Shown: in pieces, positions 23,871-35,458 of the stretch
How the letters are laid out: the number at the start of each line of letters is the position of its first letter
Position numbering within the stretch: the first letter of the stretch is position 1
Source of the DNA: Lepiota brunneoincarnata
Taxonomy: Eukaryota; Basidiomycota; Agaricomycetes; Agaricales; Agaricaceae
NCBI GenBank assembly: GCA_023014365.1
Contig: JAEBUN010000049.1
Coordinates: forward strand, 1 to 64,000
DNA length: 64,000 nt
Direction of reading: 5' to 3'
Notes under the pieces: generated by a model
Database searches by the model: none
Seen by the model: only the letters and a program-made list of their open reading frames with translations
Told to the model about the DNA's origin: nothing
Translations under genes and position numbers: made by a program

Positions 23871-24990
23871 TTGGACATACTTTTAGAAAAATGTTGGGGT
23901 ATCTCGAATGAACGAGTCAACATCTCGAACGTACACGAAACGTGTGGTGTCTTTCTTGGACCCCCGGCACGCCCAGACGGTGGGGATCGCAACATCTGCG
24001 ATAGCGGTTCAACATGGAGCCACATGCTGCTCGTGTGCGCAAGCGCAACCAGGGCCAAGATACAGAGGCTGACGTTCTTCACCACAACAAACAAAACCAA
24101 TGATTTGAGACCTATATAGGTCCTATCCCGTGGGTCTGCCGAATACACCCCTTTGTGGGTTGTAGAAAGCCCAAACATGACTATATCTGACATCAACCCA
24201 GCGCAGGAACGTATCAGAGATGGTTATGGAAATAATCCGCTGGCATCAGCTATTCGCAGCGAGTTCCATTATCTCCCAGAGGGGACCGGCTTTCTGGGTG
24301 ATGGCGAGCTGGGGGAGGGACAACCGCACGTTGCTCATGCAACGATCCGGGGCATCGTTCATTTCCCGGGTAGAGTCGCAACCTTCATAGATTATTCTGG
24401 AGCAGCTGACTACCCCGGCAAAGCTCAGCTCCTGGCCAGGCTCAGATACGTAACGTCATGGGGGACAGATCTCGTGTCCAACAATGTTATCGGTACGGCA
24501 ATCAATTTCACACTCATGGCGCCCCCACACACAAGGTCACTTCAGTACGATTTGAAGTATGCGATCACGGGGTTCATCCTCCTCGCAATTTGGGTACCAT
24601 CATTTTTAGGAGCGATTATACTTTTTGGTAATCAAAGGGTCATATTTGGGTATGTAAAGCGAGTCCCTAACTGTACCTTTCTTGGTCGGGTTGCACTTGG
24701 AATCTCAGAACTGCACCTCGAGGGAGCATCAACAGAGTCAGCGCACAGGTCTCATTGGCGGGTGATGCTGCGGGGATGTCCTCGACTAATGAATGCGGCT
24801 TAGATGAGAATGAAAGCTGGATTAAAGCCCTGCTACTCCGATTGTATTGGATTTCGATGAGAAACGGGGGGGTGTTGAAAATGAAAGGCTGCTGGTGTCC
24901 TCTGATTGATTGTACCAGTTCGGCGGTTATAACCGACTCCACTCTCACTACTTCAACTACATCCGGTGCACCAGCCAACTATGCAATCAA
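23871..24990 (+). pseudogene. Unrecognised membrane-protein gene remnant
   Basis: One plus-strand frame stays open from about 23871 to 24640 except for a single TAG at about 24118, where TGG would fit. It includes a soluble segment with Asn-X-Ser/Thr sites and a hydrophobic helix (YAITGFILLAIWVPSFLGAIIL) near 24560-24625. A plausible donor follows (TTTTTG/GTAATC). Further downstream, 24755-24990 looks like a cytoplasmic tail exon in another frame (DENESWIKALLLRLYW). The layout resembles fungal extracellular-domain membrane proteins of unknown role. The start is not found. It could be a live gene with a missed intron at the TAG, or a pseudogene. Confidence 0.4.
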
Positions 24991-25016
24991 TTCATGTATA
25001 TATTCATTTGTACGGA

Positions 25017-27075
25017 TCAGTTGTCCAATCCACGAATCAGCTCAACCAAGGAAGGCCAGATCTCGAAGGCCGATTTAACGGAATAGTATGTAGGACAACT
25101 ATTCACATTTGGGTCAACCAAATCGGTCAACCAAAACAAGGACCGCGTTCGTGCCATAGCCGAGCAGAAAATATGCTGGGCCGGGCAGTTCATCGAAAGA
25201 CTGGTGGGTATCAACCAAGTCGAAATCCTACACGTTACCCCATCAGGTCTGCCTTAGCCAAAGTCGATTTTTGTCAACACGATTATATCCTTACCAGAGG
25301 TTCTGCATCAACATCGGGTTCTGACAAGTAGAGAAGGAACTGTTCGTCCGTTTCGCTGCTGCTACTATGCGTCCGAACCATATCGCGGAGATATTCCTGC
25401 GGCAGGGAATGAATGTGTGAAGTTCACTATCACAGAGACACTGGGGGCACACCATTCTTCTCGTCCGGCATATGAGGCAGGGAAGGTGATTCCGAGCGTT
25501 CGCCCGGGTGCTCAAATCAAAGAAGCTAATTATATTGAAGTCAAAGGTGCGGAGGTTTGCCAATTCACCACGTTCGCCTTTGTATGGGAAATAAGATGTA
25601 AAAATAGTGACATACCCAGAACTAATAACATTCGAGCATGAGCGTGAGCCGACGCCGGATCTGAAAAGGGCCACGACAAGAACTGATTGAGCAGTCGATC
25701 AACTTGGAGTCGAGCCAGCTTGATCATTGGTCTGGGGGAAAACATTAGGCTCAATTGCGGCTGAGATAAAAAGGGACATAGGTGAGCCGAGGACCCGGAG
25801 GCACGATATCTCGATGTCGTCATTGAGAAAGTCCGCGGGTGAGACGCAGAATCGCCCGGAACGGGAGGGTGCCTGAAGATAATCCTGGAACGACGCATGG
25901 AGGAAGTGAATGGGGCGGATATCGGCTTACCCTGGTGGAGGTACGTCTAGAACAGAGTCAAGCTTTCTTGTTGCAGTGTAGGAGCCGCTCCGAGTGACAC
26001 CCAGAAAATTGGAAAGAAATTGTGGTGTGTTCCAGGCACCCACTGCGCTAGCTAGCACCCTAGAGGCTCTAAGCAGCCGGCTCGTTCTCGACCACACGTC
26101 ACTGGGCACTTCGGAGAGTATTCGCGTGTAGAGGAAGTCAAGGGTTTCTGTCGGATTGCGCCCTCCAATTATATGGCAATGCTGTAACACGGCAAGAACC
26201 TCCGGGAGATGCTTGTCAGGATTGGCGGACTCTGGAAATCCAATATACCTAAGGATAGTGCTGGCAAAGGTGAAAAGTCCTGAAGTTTCCGTGATACTAT
26301 GCGGTCAATCGCAGTCTGAGGGGGCCAATGCCCATCAGCGTCCTCTTCAACACAATCCCGGTACTCTTCGTGTATCTCCTTGAAACGTCCACAAGTAGAT
26401 TTTGCTGTATCATCGCGGGACTCTTCCGTGTCACTCGTAAGCTCCTCACGCCAGCACTGCATTGCGAAATTAGCCCAAGCGCGGACACGCATGAGATGAG
26501 GCTCTGGCCGGCTGCATATCATCCAGATGATCGAGAGGGATGTTTGGGCCCGAGTGAGATCATTAATCAATTCGATAATATATTATTATCCCGGGAACCG
26601 GACAGCGAGTTGGTATGCGAGATTGATGAAGACTGGTTGAGGATCATGGCGCCCACTGGTCTTGAAGAAGAAGAATGCAGAACCCAAGCAGCCCTTCGCT
26701 GCGGCAAATTCTGCGAGTGTTTGTGCAACTGCCCACTTTCCGACTTCTGCAGAACCGTGAATCCGTAACATGTTCCAGGTGTGCTGGTCGACAAGGAGCC
26801 ACTCTTGGGCCTTCGTGGTGAGGGTCGTGCGTGTACCGGGATAGCATTGAGGAGGCGGGTATCGAGCAGGGGACTCTACATCACCAAGCTATGAAGATCT
26901 TGCAGTTTACTGCGGCTCGACTACGAGATTCGTACCTGGTTTCCCTTGGTCGATCTTGTTAATAATCGTCGCTTGCTTGCTTATAGTCGTTGGGTTGTTC
27001 ATAGTTGTCAAATGGTTTGTGATGGTCACAGGACCGTAGAATATTGGGTGATTTGGGTTTTGAAAGAAGCCATCT
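25017..27075 (-). pseudogene. NLR-7: decayed NACHT gene
   Basis: Pieces line up with the NLR array. Exon 6 remnant (SVKSAFEIWPSL) is at 25017-25214. Exon 5 (DMVRTHSSSSETDEQ) ends at a GTAAGG donor near 25300. NACHT C-terminal pieces lie at 25530-26570 in several frames, and the P-loop piece at 26586-26771 reads GSAEVGKW instead of GPAGVGKS. An exon 3 remnant (ATIINKIDQGKP) is at 26930-27060. About 70 codons between LAVRFPG and the ELIN segment, including Walker B, are deleted near 26570-26585. Non-functional as an NTPase. Confidence 0.82.
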
Positions 27076-27550
27076 CCAGCAATACCTGACCCTATATGAG
27101 TCTATGAATGCGACCGGGCGGGTTGAACGGTGCTTCGCCAGCTTGTTGGCCCGTTTCAGTAATTTTAGTGGTCTCTGGCTCTGTATTACAGCTTGAGCGG
27201 GTGGCAGGCTGGTTTCGTATCGCAGTAGCCACAGAATCTACGTTGCCTTTTGAGTATCATGCTTTCGATCGAGTCATCGATCATCCTCACCGCAGACAGA
27301 GTCTGCCTCCTTTGCTCTCTGCTGCTTTCAACCCAAGAAGATCACGTCCCGTAATCCCATATAACCCAAGCCCACTCTTGGGGGCTGTTGGTCCTCATCT
27401 GACGGTCCACAAGAATCTGGCAGAACTTGGTTGATTTATTTATTTACAAGGAGAAACGAACAGCGAATGTCATTACTGACTGTCCATAAGAAAATCGAAT
27501 AGTCTCGAATAGTCCAACGCTCTTTGAAAAGGTATCCTCTGTCCACAGTC
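27076..27550. other. No gene seen
   Basis: Upstream remnant of NLR-7 and the 3' flank of the lectin gene. An open frame at 27108-27434 has no recognisable feature. Confidence 0.4.
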
Positions 27551-28841
27551 CTACCAGTACCATATCTGATTATTATTCCCATCCGTGCACTGCCAAGTCT
27601 GCAACCTATTCGAGTTAGTCGTGACACCATTGGGCAAATCCAAACACAATCCTACCATGATGTCAGAACAGAAAGCAACCGAAGAAGAGGGAAACATACC
27701 TCGTCCGTCAAGAGCAATACGATCATCCTGAGTGTAAAACCACTGTTGTGCAGGGAGATTATCGTAGCATTGCCAGATCTTCATTCCAACGGCATAACCC
27801 GGGTCTTTGATCAATCATGAGCAAGGTACCAAATGATCCAAACGTAAACAAAAAAAAAAAGACGCACTGGAACCGGCATCGAGACAAAAGTTGGTTCCTG
27901 ACAGACGAACTTTGGTCGACCCACGACTTGAAACCCATTTCTGTGCGCCGGTGCCATTGCAGTCGTAACTATTACAGCATCAACGGCGTGACCAATTGGA
28001 TTTTGATGAGAGAGACAGACAGACGAACATTTGTACAGGGGTACCATTGGCAAAGTTCGCTCCGCGTACATCAAGGCATTTGTTCGGATCGGCACTAGGG
28101 TGAAGGGCGCGTGGTGGGTCCTTTGGTGGGAACTGACCTCCAGGGCAAAACCTGATGACCGGTGAGGAGTCAGCATGGTCTGGTGCAGATTGGAAAACGA
28201 AAAGAAGACCCGTACGTAACCGTATAACCTGCTTGCTGATCCGTACACTCGTAGAGGGGCAGGTGAGGTGGTGTGCCTTGTACCGGGGTTGGATAGCGAG
28301 TTGGCGGCTGCCGGAAAGTATTTGGGCAGTCGATGGATGTGCATTGCGCCCGCAGGCAAAATCCACCACTCTAAAGATCAGAGACAAGAATAACTATGAG
28401 GTACGGGTAAATATATAGAAGACAATATACCGGAGAATGATTAATTGGAGTGACAGAGATTCCGGTGTTGAGGTAGTCTGGATCAATGAGAGTAAAATAA
28501 TAGTTGTACTAAGGAGATGACACGACCTCATTCAGAGCTGAGCGTGTAATCATGGAATTGAAGAGCTTTACTTCACCAAAAAACCCGGCACGAGTAACCC
28601 CTCGTCCGTCACTCTGTCCACCATTGGCAGTAGTATAGATGAATCCGCTGAACCAGCTCCCGTAGTCGCGCGAAGTGGAACCACCAGCAGCAATTGTGCC
28701 TTCATCAATGCCATTTATGAAAAGGGTGATGGTGCTAGGACATTTATTGACAATGTCATAGTGGCGGAGGGCCTGTGCCCCGAAGCCAGAGGACAGGATA
28801 ATGCAAATGGCAGTGAGTTGGGAGAAGACTCGATGGAGCAT
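27551..28841 (-). CDS. Secreted thaumatin-like domain plus ricin-B-type lectin, 310 aa
   Basis: Seven exons, all in phase: 28572-28841, 28431-28508, 28216-28370, 28029-28151, 27868-27968, 27700-27804 and 27551-27651. A hydrophobic leader (MLHRVFSQLTAICIILSSG) predicts secretion. Residues about 25-175 resemble a fungal thaumatin-like/PR5-type fold, starting HYDIVNKCPSTITLFING with many Cys (FCLRAQCTSIDC, YECTD, FCPGG). Residues about 185-310 form a beta-trefoil lectin with CLDVRGANFANGTPVQ, then QKW, QQWFY and QIW as the three Q-x-W signatures. Such lectins bind galactose-type glycans; no toxin A chain is present. Expected to be an extracellular or wall-associated carbohydrate-binding protein. 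It sits between two NLR pseudogenes with no obvious link. Confidence 0.82.
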
Positions 28842-29034
28842 CTGAGAGAAGCTAGAAGGATGGAAGAAGGGAAGATTATGGGTTTAAATGGTGAGCTTTG
28901 CATCCCTGGACCCCCTGAGCTGAGCGCCGGAGCGGTCAGAAAGGTCAGCTGCCTTGAGGAAGAACAGCGGTCTAAGGCCGAGGAACGGAGGACGATCATG
29001 GTGACTATGTGCCTGTTCGGGTACCTAGTCTTGA

Positions 29035-29559
29035 CGAGACTAGGAATCTTGGAGAGCATTCGTATGTAGAGGAGATCCAGAGTCTTCATTGGATTCTGCT
29101 GGGCTCCAGTTGCGCATCAGCTTCAACGTAATTCTAGTTTTATCTCTTCGAACCGCGCACGAATGAATCTCACATTATCATTCCGAGATCAATCGCAAGC
29201 TGCTATCTCCAACACTGTATTGCGAAATCAGCGCGGGAGGGGGTTTCCATGAGATGAGGTTCTGGCCAACTGCATACCATCCAGATGATCGGAAGGGATG
29301 CCTGGGAGAGAATAGGATTATTGATCAACTCGACAGTATGTAACTGTGCACGATTGCCTTTTTACTCGTCAAGGCCGTCAAGGATGATAAGATATTTTGT
29401 GTGATTTGGCAATGAGGTTAGCGGCTCAACTATTAGCTTCCTGAATTGAACATGGGGAGCTTTCTTTAACAGGTCTAGGACCGCACCCAGTCGTGTCGCG
29501 ATGAGAGGTGAAATGATGAAAACTGGGGTGTTAGGAGTTTGGTGATGCGAGCGCAACGG
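29035..29559 (-). pseudogene. NLR-8: NACHT gene fragment
   Basis: Fragments of the NACHT exon: NPMKTLDLLYIRMLSKIPS near 29040-29100, an RARFEEI piece near 29130-29180, and the Walker B side (TKYLIILDGLDE, HVQFRKLIVEPLTSLP) at 29362-29556. No P-loop remains. Truncated on the right where an LTR-like repeat begins. Confidence 0.75.
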
Positions 29560-29970
29560 CGTCTGTCTGTCACTGAGGCTTCAGCCCAGATCCTGTTGAT
29601 AGTGTAGTGAAATCAGGTAGAAAATGAGCAATTCAAATAAAACCGCTCAACACGTGGGCTTGAGACAATACGAGATGATGAGGGGATGTATACTGAACAA
29701 GTTCAGATGGCTGAGGTGTTGAGGTGAGGCAAAATGGAATGAAATAGAGAGAGAGAGAAAGAGAAAGAGAGACTTCAGATGTGAGTTAAAATCATTGTTA
29801 ACTGGGGTCCCTACAGAATACATACAGTTTATATACTCTAGGGACTGTGGAGCTCATGTATGCTCCGGAAATTTACAAAGAATATTAAAGAAACAAGTGG
29901 AGAAGGAACAAAGATGAGGATGAAAGAAAACCTAAGAGAATCAGAGATTACTAGCTACTGTTCCTTTTGT
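29560..29970 (-). mobile_element. LTR-like repeat (family epsilon)
   Basis: Its reverse complement matches 51990-52350: GAGCATACATGAGCTCCAC, a TATA-like GTATATAAAC, a CT-rich run and TTTTGCCTCACCT are in the same order. The GA microsatellite at 29748-29772 is part of it. CpG-poor and decayed. Confidence 0.6.
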
Positions 29971-30837
29971 TAGAGCTGGTGCAGGTCGGGTCCGAAGCGG
30001 AGGGTTGAGGTGGTATCCTTAATACAAGGTAACCAGGGGACAGAGCAAAGTCAGTATGTAGACTTTGGGACTGAGGCAGAGTACTTTGGGCAGGAGGTTG
30101 GACTTGCAGCCTCAGCTTATGTGCTGTGCCCTCCTACTGTCCTAGTCCATATTTCAGGAAGTTGGAGCTGAAGTGGAGTGAGGCAGAGAGAGGAGGATAT
30201 AGAACAGGGAGCTGGTCCGCTGCTCAATTTGATTATCAGACTGAGGAGTACAAGCCAAGTACCTACGGTATATATACTACTGGCCTTATGAACTATGACT
30301 CATACTGACTATGTGTGGAATGAAGCAGAGACTGATATGGTTACAAATGGATTACAAATGGATTATGAATGGAATGGAAACCAGTATGGGTATGGAGACT
30401 GGTAATGTACCCTGACTACAGGCAGAGAATGGAGAACTGGGAGATAGAGACACTGAAGGTCAGGTGACCATGGCACATGTGGAGGTGGTTGCATGATTGG
30501 GGCAGTGGGTTGCAGTTGGAGCAAGCCAGGGCCACATCAGAGGGCAGAGGGTTGTTATGTGGAGCACATGTGGAGTCGAGAAGCTGAAGTTTAACAATTA
30601 GGCTCTGAGTTGGCATGGATATGACACCTTTAGACTGTCCTAAATTTCTATCATATTCTACAGGCAGTGTTCACTGTTCATTTCTGAAATCCAGGGTGGT
30701 TTGATCTGAAGGCCACATGTTTCCTTTTTAGGAAAATTGTTGTACTGGTGTTTGTCAGGGTTCATCCAAGATTGTTATGGAGAGGTGGTTGGCTCAGCAA
30801 TGTGAGCAGATGGGTAGCCACCTCTACAGAGGTAAGT
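29971..30837. other. CpG-poor decayed DNA, no gene
   Basis: Low-complexity AT/GA-rich sequence. A 60-codon frame at 30126-30308 has no recognisable feature. Confidence 0.4.
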
Positions 30838-31232
30838 TGTTACCCAGGTTAGGGGTTCACTCTTGAGTAGCATGGAGTTCAACACAGGATGTCTATACAG
30901 ACTTGGTCCTGTCCTACTAAGCATGACTTGGAGATGATGGAGCACTATAAGTCCAGCTGGTTGAGGGGCAAAGAGGTATAGGAAGCAAGAACTGTATAAC
31001 ACTAAGATAAGGATATATAGTAATGTGCTGTATTCTTATATACTACTGAGTGTGGCTATGCTCCTACTATATAAAGGTCCGGACCAGAGTAACTATGAGT
31101 TAGTGATAAGGGAATGAGTCATAAACTAATTATAGTCCTTCTAATGTACACTACTGATCATTTCAGAGTGATATATGACATGGGAATCTGAACTAAAGAT
31201 AACTGCCCTTCTGATGTGGAATTCTGATAATA
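30838..31232 (-). mobile_element. Solo LTR (family beta)
   Basis: 395 bp, starting TGTTACCCAGG and ending TCTGATAATA (a decayed TCTGGTAACA). It is flanked by TAAGT on both sides (30833-30837 and 31233-31237). It matches the LTR at 58269-58652 next to the Gypsy element on the minus strand, which sets the orientation. Confidence 0.78.
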
Positions 31233-31237
31233 TAAGT

Positions 31238-31560
31238 ATCCTGGTAGCTGGATGGCAAGTTGATATGCAAGAGTGATGAAGGCAGGCTGGGGGTCACAAC
31301 ACCTATGGGTCTTGGAGAAGAAGAAGGCAGCACCCAAACAACCCTTCTCTGTGGTAAATTTGGCAAGAGTTTGTGCAACTGCTGATTTCCTAACCCCTGC
31401 AGGTCCATAAAGCCATAACATATCCCAAGCACACTGATTGTCTAGGATCCAGTGTTGTGCTTTGGTGGTGAGTGTTCTGCAAGTGCTGGGATAATGCTGA
31501 GGGGGAGGGTATTGGGTGGAGGAGTTAATATTGGCCCCTAGGGTCATTATTGCCTGTGAC
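31238..31560 (-). pseudogene. NLR-9: N-terminal NACHT fragment
   Basis: Reads QYPPPQHYPS..., LWLYGPAGVRKSAVAQTL and AFITLAYQLAIQLPGY, so it covers the start of the NACHT exon. The P-loop has R in place of the invariant G before K, which would abolish nucleotide binding. It stops where the solo LTR was inserted. Confidence 0.75.
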
Positions 31561-31712
31561 TCTTGATAAAGGGGCCATGGAGCTGAGGGCTGTGGGGCTG
31601 GGCCTTTACCCAGGCATAGCCTGTGGATCATCAGGACTAGGTAAGGGCAACTGGGGTAAGGGGCTCCCTCAGACTACCAAACTCACCACAGGCTCAACAT
31701 CATGTGTTTGTT

Positions 31713-32000
31713 ATGAACAGTCTGGACCGAGAGGAACAAGAACAGCTATTTGACTTTACAAGATGGGTACAGGAGACCACAGACCAGCTACGAGCGCAGG
31801 AATATGAAGATGAAGAAGAGGAATACTATAACGCCATGCAGGACCTGGCAAGAGATGCAGGAATGGAGATAACCCTGGAGGATATCCTGGAGTACCCTGA
31901 GGATGAAGAAGATAGCCATGGATCGACTGATCCAACCTCCAAATGGATGGAAGCACCGAGAGAATGGAGAACAAGAATGGAGGAGAATCCATGGAGATAG
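31713..32000 (+). CDS. Acidic open frame, possible retroelement ORF end
   Basis: About 95 codons from ATG at 31713, rich in Glu and Asp (DREEQEQLFDFTRW, EYEDEEEEYYNAMQDL). It directly precedes an LTR-like sequence at 32085, so it may be the tail of a retrotransposon ORF. Not recognised; it could be chance. Confidence 0.3.
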   Translation: MNSLDREEQEQLFDFTRWVQETTDQLRAQEYEDEEEEYYNAMQDLARDAGMEITLEDILEYPEDEEDSHGSTDPTSKWMEAPREWRTRMEENPWR

Positions 32001-32084
32001 GATCAGGAGAAGAGGATTATGAGTCAGAAGAAAGCAATGGAACATTGCACAGCAGTGGAATGGAGAATGAGGACACTGACTCAT

Positions 32085-32419
32085 TGTAAGATATAAATAA
32101 CAGTAGGATGCCATCAGCTAGGATGTGCATCATGGTCAAGACTGTGCAGGACAAGTAGAACAGCCCAATAACCTATAATGAGTATATGGTATCTCATAGG
32201 TATATAAAGGCCTGTACAAGTAGAGATTAAAGCCTTAAGCTATAATCTTGTTAACAGTGGTTGTTAACCTCTCTCTGCCTTAACTTGGCATGTTCCCTTG
32301 TTATCTCATTGAGCATGATCCACTAAGCTCTGCAAGATAAACCATCTTGGACACCTTGTAGAGTGATTGAAGGCCTTCTCCAGTTATCCTCAGATACAGA
32401 AGGAACAAGGATCATAACA
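32085..32419 (+). mobile_element. Possible LTR (family zeta)
   Basis: Begins TGTAAGATATAAATAACAG, has GTATATAAAGG near 32202 and ends GGATCATAACA. No matching flank duplication and no second copy was seen, so the call rests on ends and TATA box only. Confidence 0.4.
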
Positions 32420-32949
32420 GTTTTGGTCTGTTTTGGTCCCCATGACCCATGTCCCACAGCAGAGAGGACTGTAGCATGGGTGGACCCACCTGCTCATCCA
32501 TGGTCCCTCTCATGCCTGTAAGTTGTGCCACCAAGCAGTGGAGGCTTACCAGCTTTCACCCATACATGCTAGCAATGCCTAAGCCCACCTCACTTGCAGC
32601 CTCATGTACCATAGCAATAGGTTATAAAAATTGTAGACATGCACACTTACTGTGGTGATGTGACAAACAAAGACATGTATCCAATCAAAGCTCAAGCGCT
32701 ACATGTCAAGTATTTGCAGGACCAAAATACATATTACCATCTGGGACATTTTGGACTGATCAGACAGTTAAATGTTCCTGGCAAGGCAGCCAATCCAGAT
32801 TGCTTGAAACAGTGCATTGCATTTGTTGCCTCTGTTTCTGCTTAAGGGCCTCCACATACCCTTCAATCCTCCAAAAATGGCCTCAATGTGGTCCATCCAG
32901 TGCAAAACTAGTCTAAGCAGGATGGCATAAGGAATGATAATATAACAGA
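32420..32949. other. No gene seen
   Basis: CpG-poor sequence. An open frame at 32639-32845 has no recognisable feature. Confidence 0.4.
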
Positions 32950-34700
32950 GACATTACTATGTGATGATAATATGATCCTGGTCCAGTAGATTCACAACAG
33001 CCCCCAGGCCTTGACCAACTGGCACATAAGATGCTTCTGTGATAGAATCATCATTCCCATTTACTTTCTATGAGTAAATCAATATATTGAAGAGACCAAC
33101 AGAGAACAAAATGGCAAACAGAAGAGATTACTTGGGGATATTCATTGTTCAAAGCCACCAACCATCTGATCTGAACAATATTTAGTTTCTGATGCTCTTG
33201 TAACTTTCAGAAGATATAGTCAACAGAGTGGGTCAATCAGAAAAGCACAAAGCATACCTTGTCACACAACCATTGCACAAAAGCTCTGAATCTCAGGGAT
33301 GGTATGCAAGACTCAGCCACATGGAGGGACTCAAAATTGAGTTCAAGAATCATGTCAAGCAGAACTAAACCCCTTGTGCCTTTAATATCAATACAGGCAC
33401 TCCAAACATTAATAGCAGCAAATAAATGAACATCATCAGCAGTCAACAAGTTGAAGGATCACTTGGTGACCAGCACAGTCAACTTGAGACCTTGGCAAAT
33501 GATATTCTCATCTGGCAGAGCACCTGCAAACAACTCTGTTCAATTTTTGGATGAATACTAGGCTGATTCAGAGTAAACTGTTGTGAGCAAGTGGGGCTTG
33601 TGAGAAGGTCAACAAATGAGTGGTGGAAAAATTGTAAGGGTTCCTTAAATGCATCCTCAGGCTCAGGGACATAAATGATGGAATGTAGGTGCTGAAGTGT
33701 CATGTAAAAGTGGTGCTGGCCAAGACCCAGAAGGCATGTCATTTGTTTAACAGGGAGTGATGGATAAAGTGTGCATACACCAAGAAGTAACATTGTTACT
33801 GCCATACTGTCAATGGATAATGTGGAGAGTATCTTGATGTAAGAAACATTGATGAATGTGAGGACTGACTAAAGAGCTAAAACAGGGTTTCCGCGGACTG
33901 GATCCTCAAGATAGTCAAGGACAAGGGATACAAAGGAGAGAGGCCTGATGCTGCATTGAGAATTTTGTCCATGTCTCTCTCAGCTGGCCAGCATCCATTG
34001 GAGTCCTTTCCAATGGTATCCTGGTAATGCCTATTTATCTCCTTGAAATGTGCACAAATGAATTTCATGATATCATCTTGCAACTCTTCTGTATCAATTG
34101 TAAGCTCTTCTTTCCAAATCCATTCTGTAAGTTTGGCTCTAGAGAGGGTAAGCATGAGGTATCATTCTGGGTGGCTGCAAATCATCCAGAGGACTGGGAG
34201 AGATGGTTGGGAGAAGATGAGATTGGTAATCAGCCCAACAATTTGTAGTTGAGCTTGCTCAGTACTGCACTTTTCCAGGCCATCAAGGATGATAAGCCAT
34301 TTTTGACAGCTTCTCAAGGACCTCACGGGCTCAACAATTAGCTTTAGAAACTGGACCTGAAGAAGCTCCTCCAGTATATTGCCTTGGCTCAGATAACTGC
34401 TCTGTGACAAGTGACTGGTATCCAGGAATTCTGATGGCAAGTTGATAAGCAAGGGTAGTGAAGACAGATGGGTAATATTCTGTTTGTTCTCCTTGGAGAA
34501 GAAGAATGTGGCACCCAATGGCCCAAGCAAATTTGGTGAGGGTTTGTGCAACCACTGATTTTCTAATACCTGTAGGTCTGAAACCTGGTTGGGTTACAGA
34601 TGTTCTTACAGGTAGAATCACAGTATAAGTTGATACACATGGTCTCTGTGATTGGAGAGTGAAAGTATGGAGTAAGAGGTTAATGTTACAAGCAGTCACA
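32950..34700 (-). pseudogene. NLR-10: decayed NACHT gene
   Basis: An exon 6-like piece (NDDSITEASYV) is at about 32961-33058. The end of exon 4 (RAFVQWLCDK then a GTATGC donor) is near 33250. The middle is at 33479-34155, and Walker B (LIILDGLEKC) with LWMICSHPE is at 34162-34551. The region where the P-loop should be is scrambled at 34551-34700. Multiple frameshifts and stops. Confidence 0.72.
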
Positions 34701-35054
34701 TTGGGTCATGCTATCTACAGTGTTCCAGAGGGTGTAAGGGTGACCTGGTTGCCATGTTGTGTCAGCTGAGCAGGGAGAAACCTTAGTATCATTTCCAGAC
34801 TTCTACCAAGTATATACCTGAGCAGGGAGAAACCTTAGAGAATCAAGTAAGGTTTCACCGAGCTCACCTACACTACTTATACTACCTGCCATAAGGTCTG
34901 AGTTAAGTAATCTACTCTACATAAATGGCTGTGAGGTGTCAGGGATGCCTAAAGTAAGTATAGTTGGGAATGGGCTCGGGATAGGGTTGTGCATGCCAGT
35001 GAGGGTTCACATCTGTGTCAGAGGGGTATAGGAGGGAATTCTGAGTGCTGGGGT

Positions 35055-35264
35055 GGTGGGGGACAGATTTCTGGGCCCAGGGAGGCTGGAAATTGGATTT
35101 CTGAGTGCAAGAGGGCTGGGAGTTAGATTTCTGAGCATTGAGAGGCTGGGAATTGCATTTCCAAGTATTCAGAGGCTGGGAATCACATTTCCAAGTGCAG
35201 GGAGGTTGGGGGTAAGAATTCTCAAGGTAGGGAGTCTGGGGATCAGAATTCTGAATTTGTGGTT
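35055..35264. repeat. 30-bp minisatellite, about 7 units
   Basis: Units of 30 bp of the form GCTGGGAATTGCATTTCCAA plus ten more bases. Six consecutive units start at 35085, with a poorer one before. On the minus strand it reads as imperfect ten-residue repeats (QPLNTWKCNS). No gene context. The surrounding 34701-35458 holds no supported gene. Confidence 0.8.
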
Positions 35265-35458
35265 GTGGACAATGATCTGGAGTTCCCCTTACAGAGGGCA
35301 TCAGTTACATACCCCCATTTCAGACTGCATAGTCAGTCTTGTGTAGGCATAATAGATGGAATATAAAGTAATGAGAGTATAGATAAGGGAATGGAGGTGA
35401 ATACCAAGCATGATGCAATAGGAAAAACATGAAAGGCATAAAGAAAGAATAAAACATA

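Noticed and set aside
28715..29089. 124-codon minus-strand frame upstream of the lectin gene
   Set aside because: It overlaps the signal-peptide exon out of frame and ends in an NLR fragment; no coherent protein.
35055..35264. Regular 30-bp repeats that could suggest a CRISPR array
   Set aside because: Units are adjacent with no unique spacers and the genome is eukaryotic; it is a minisatellite.
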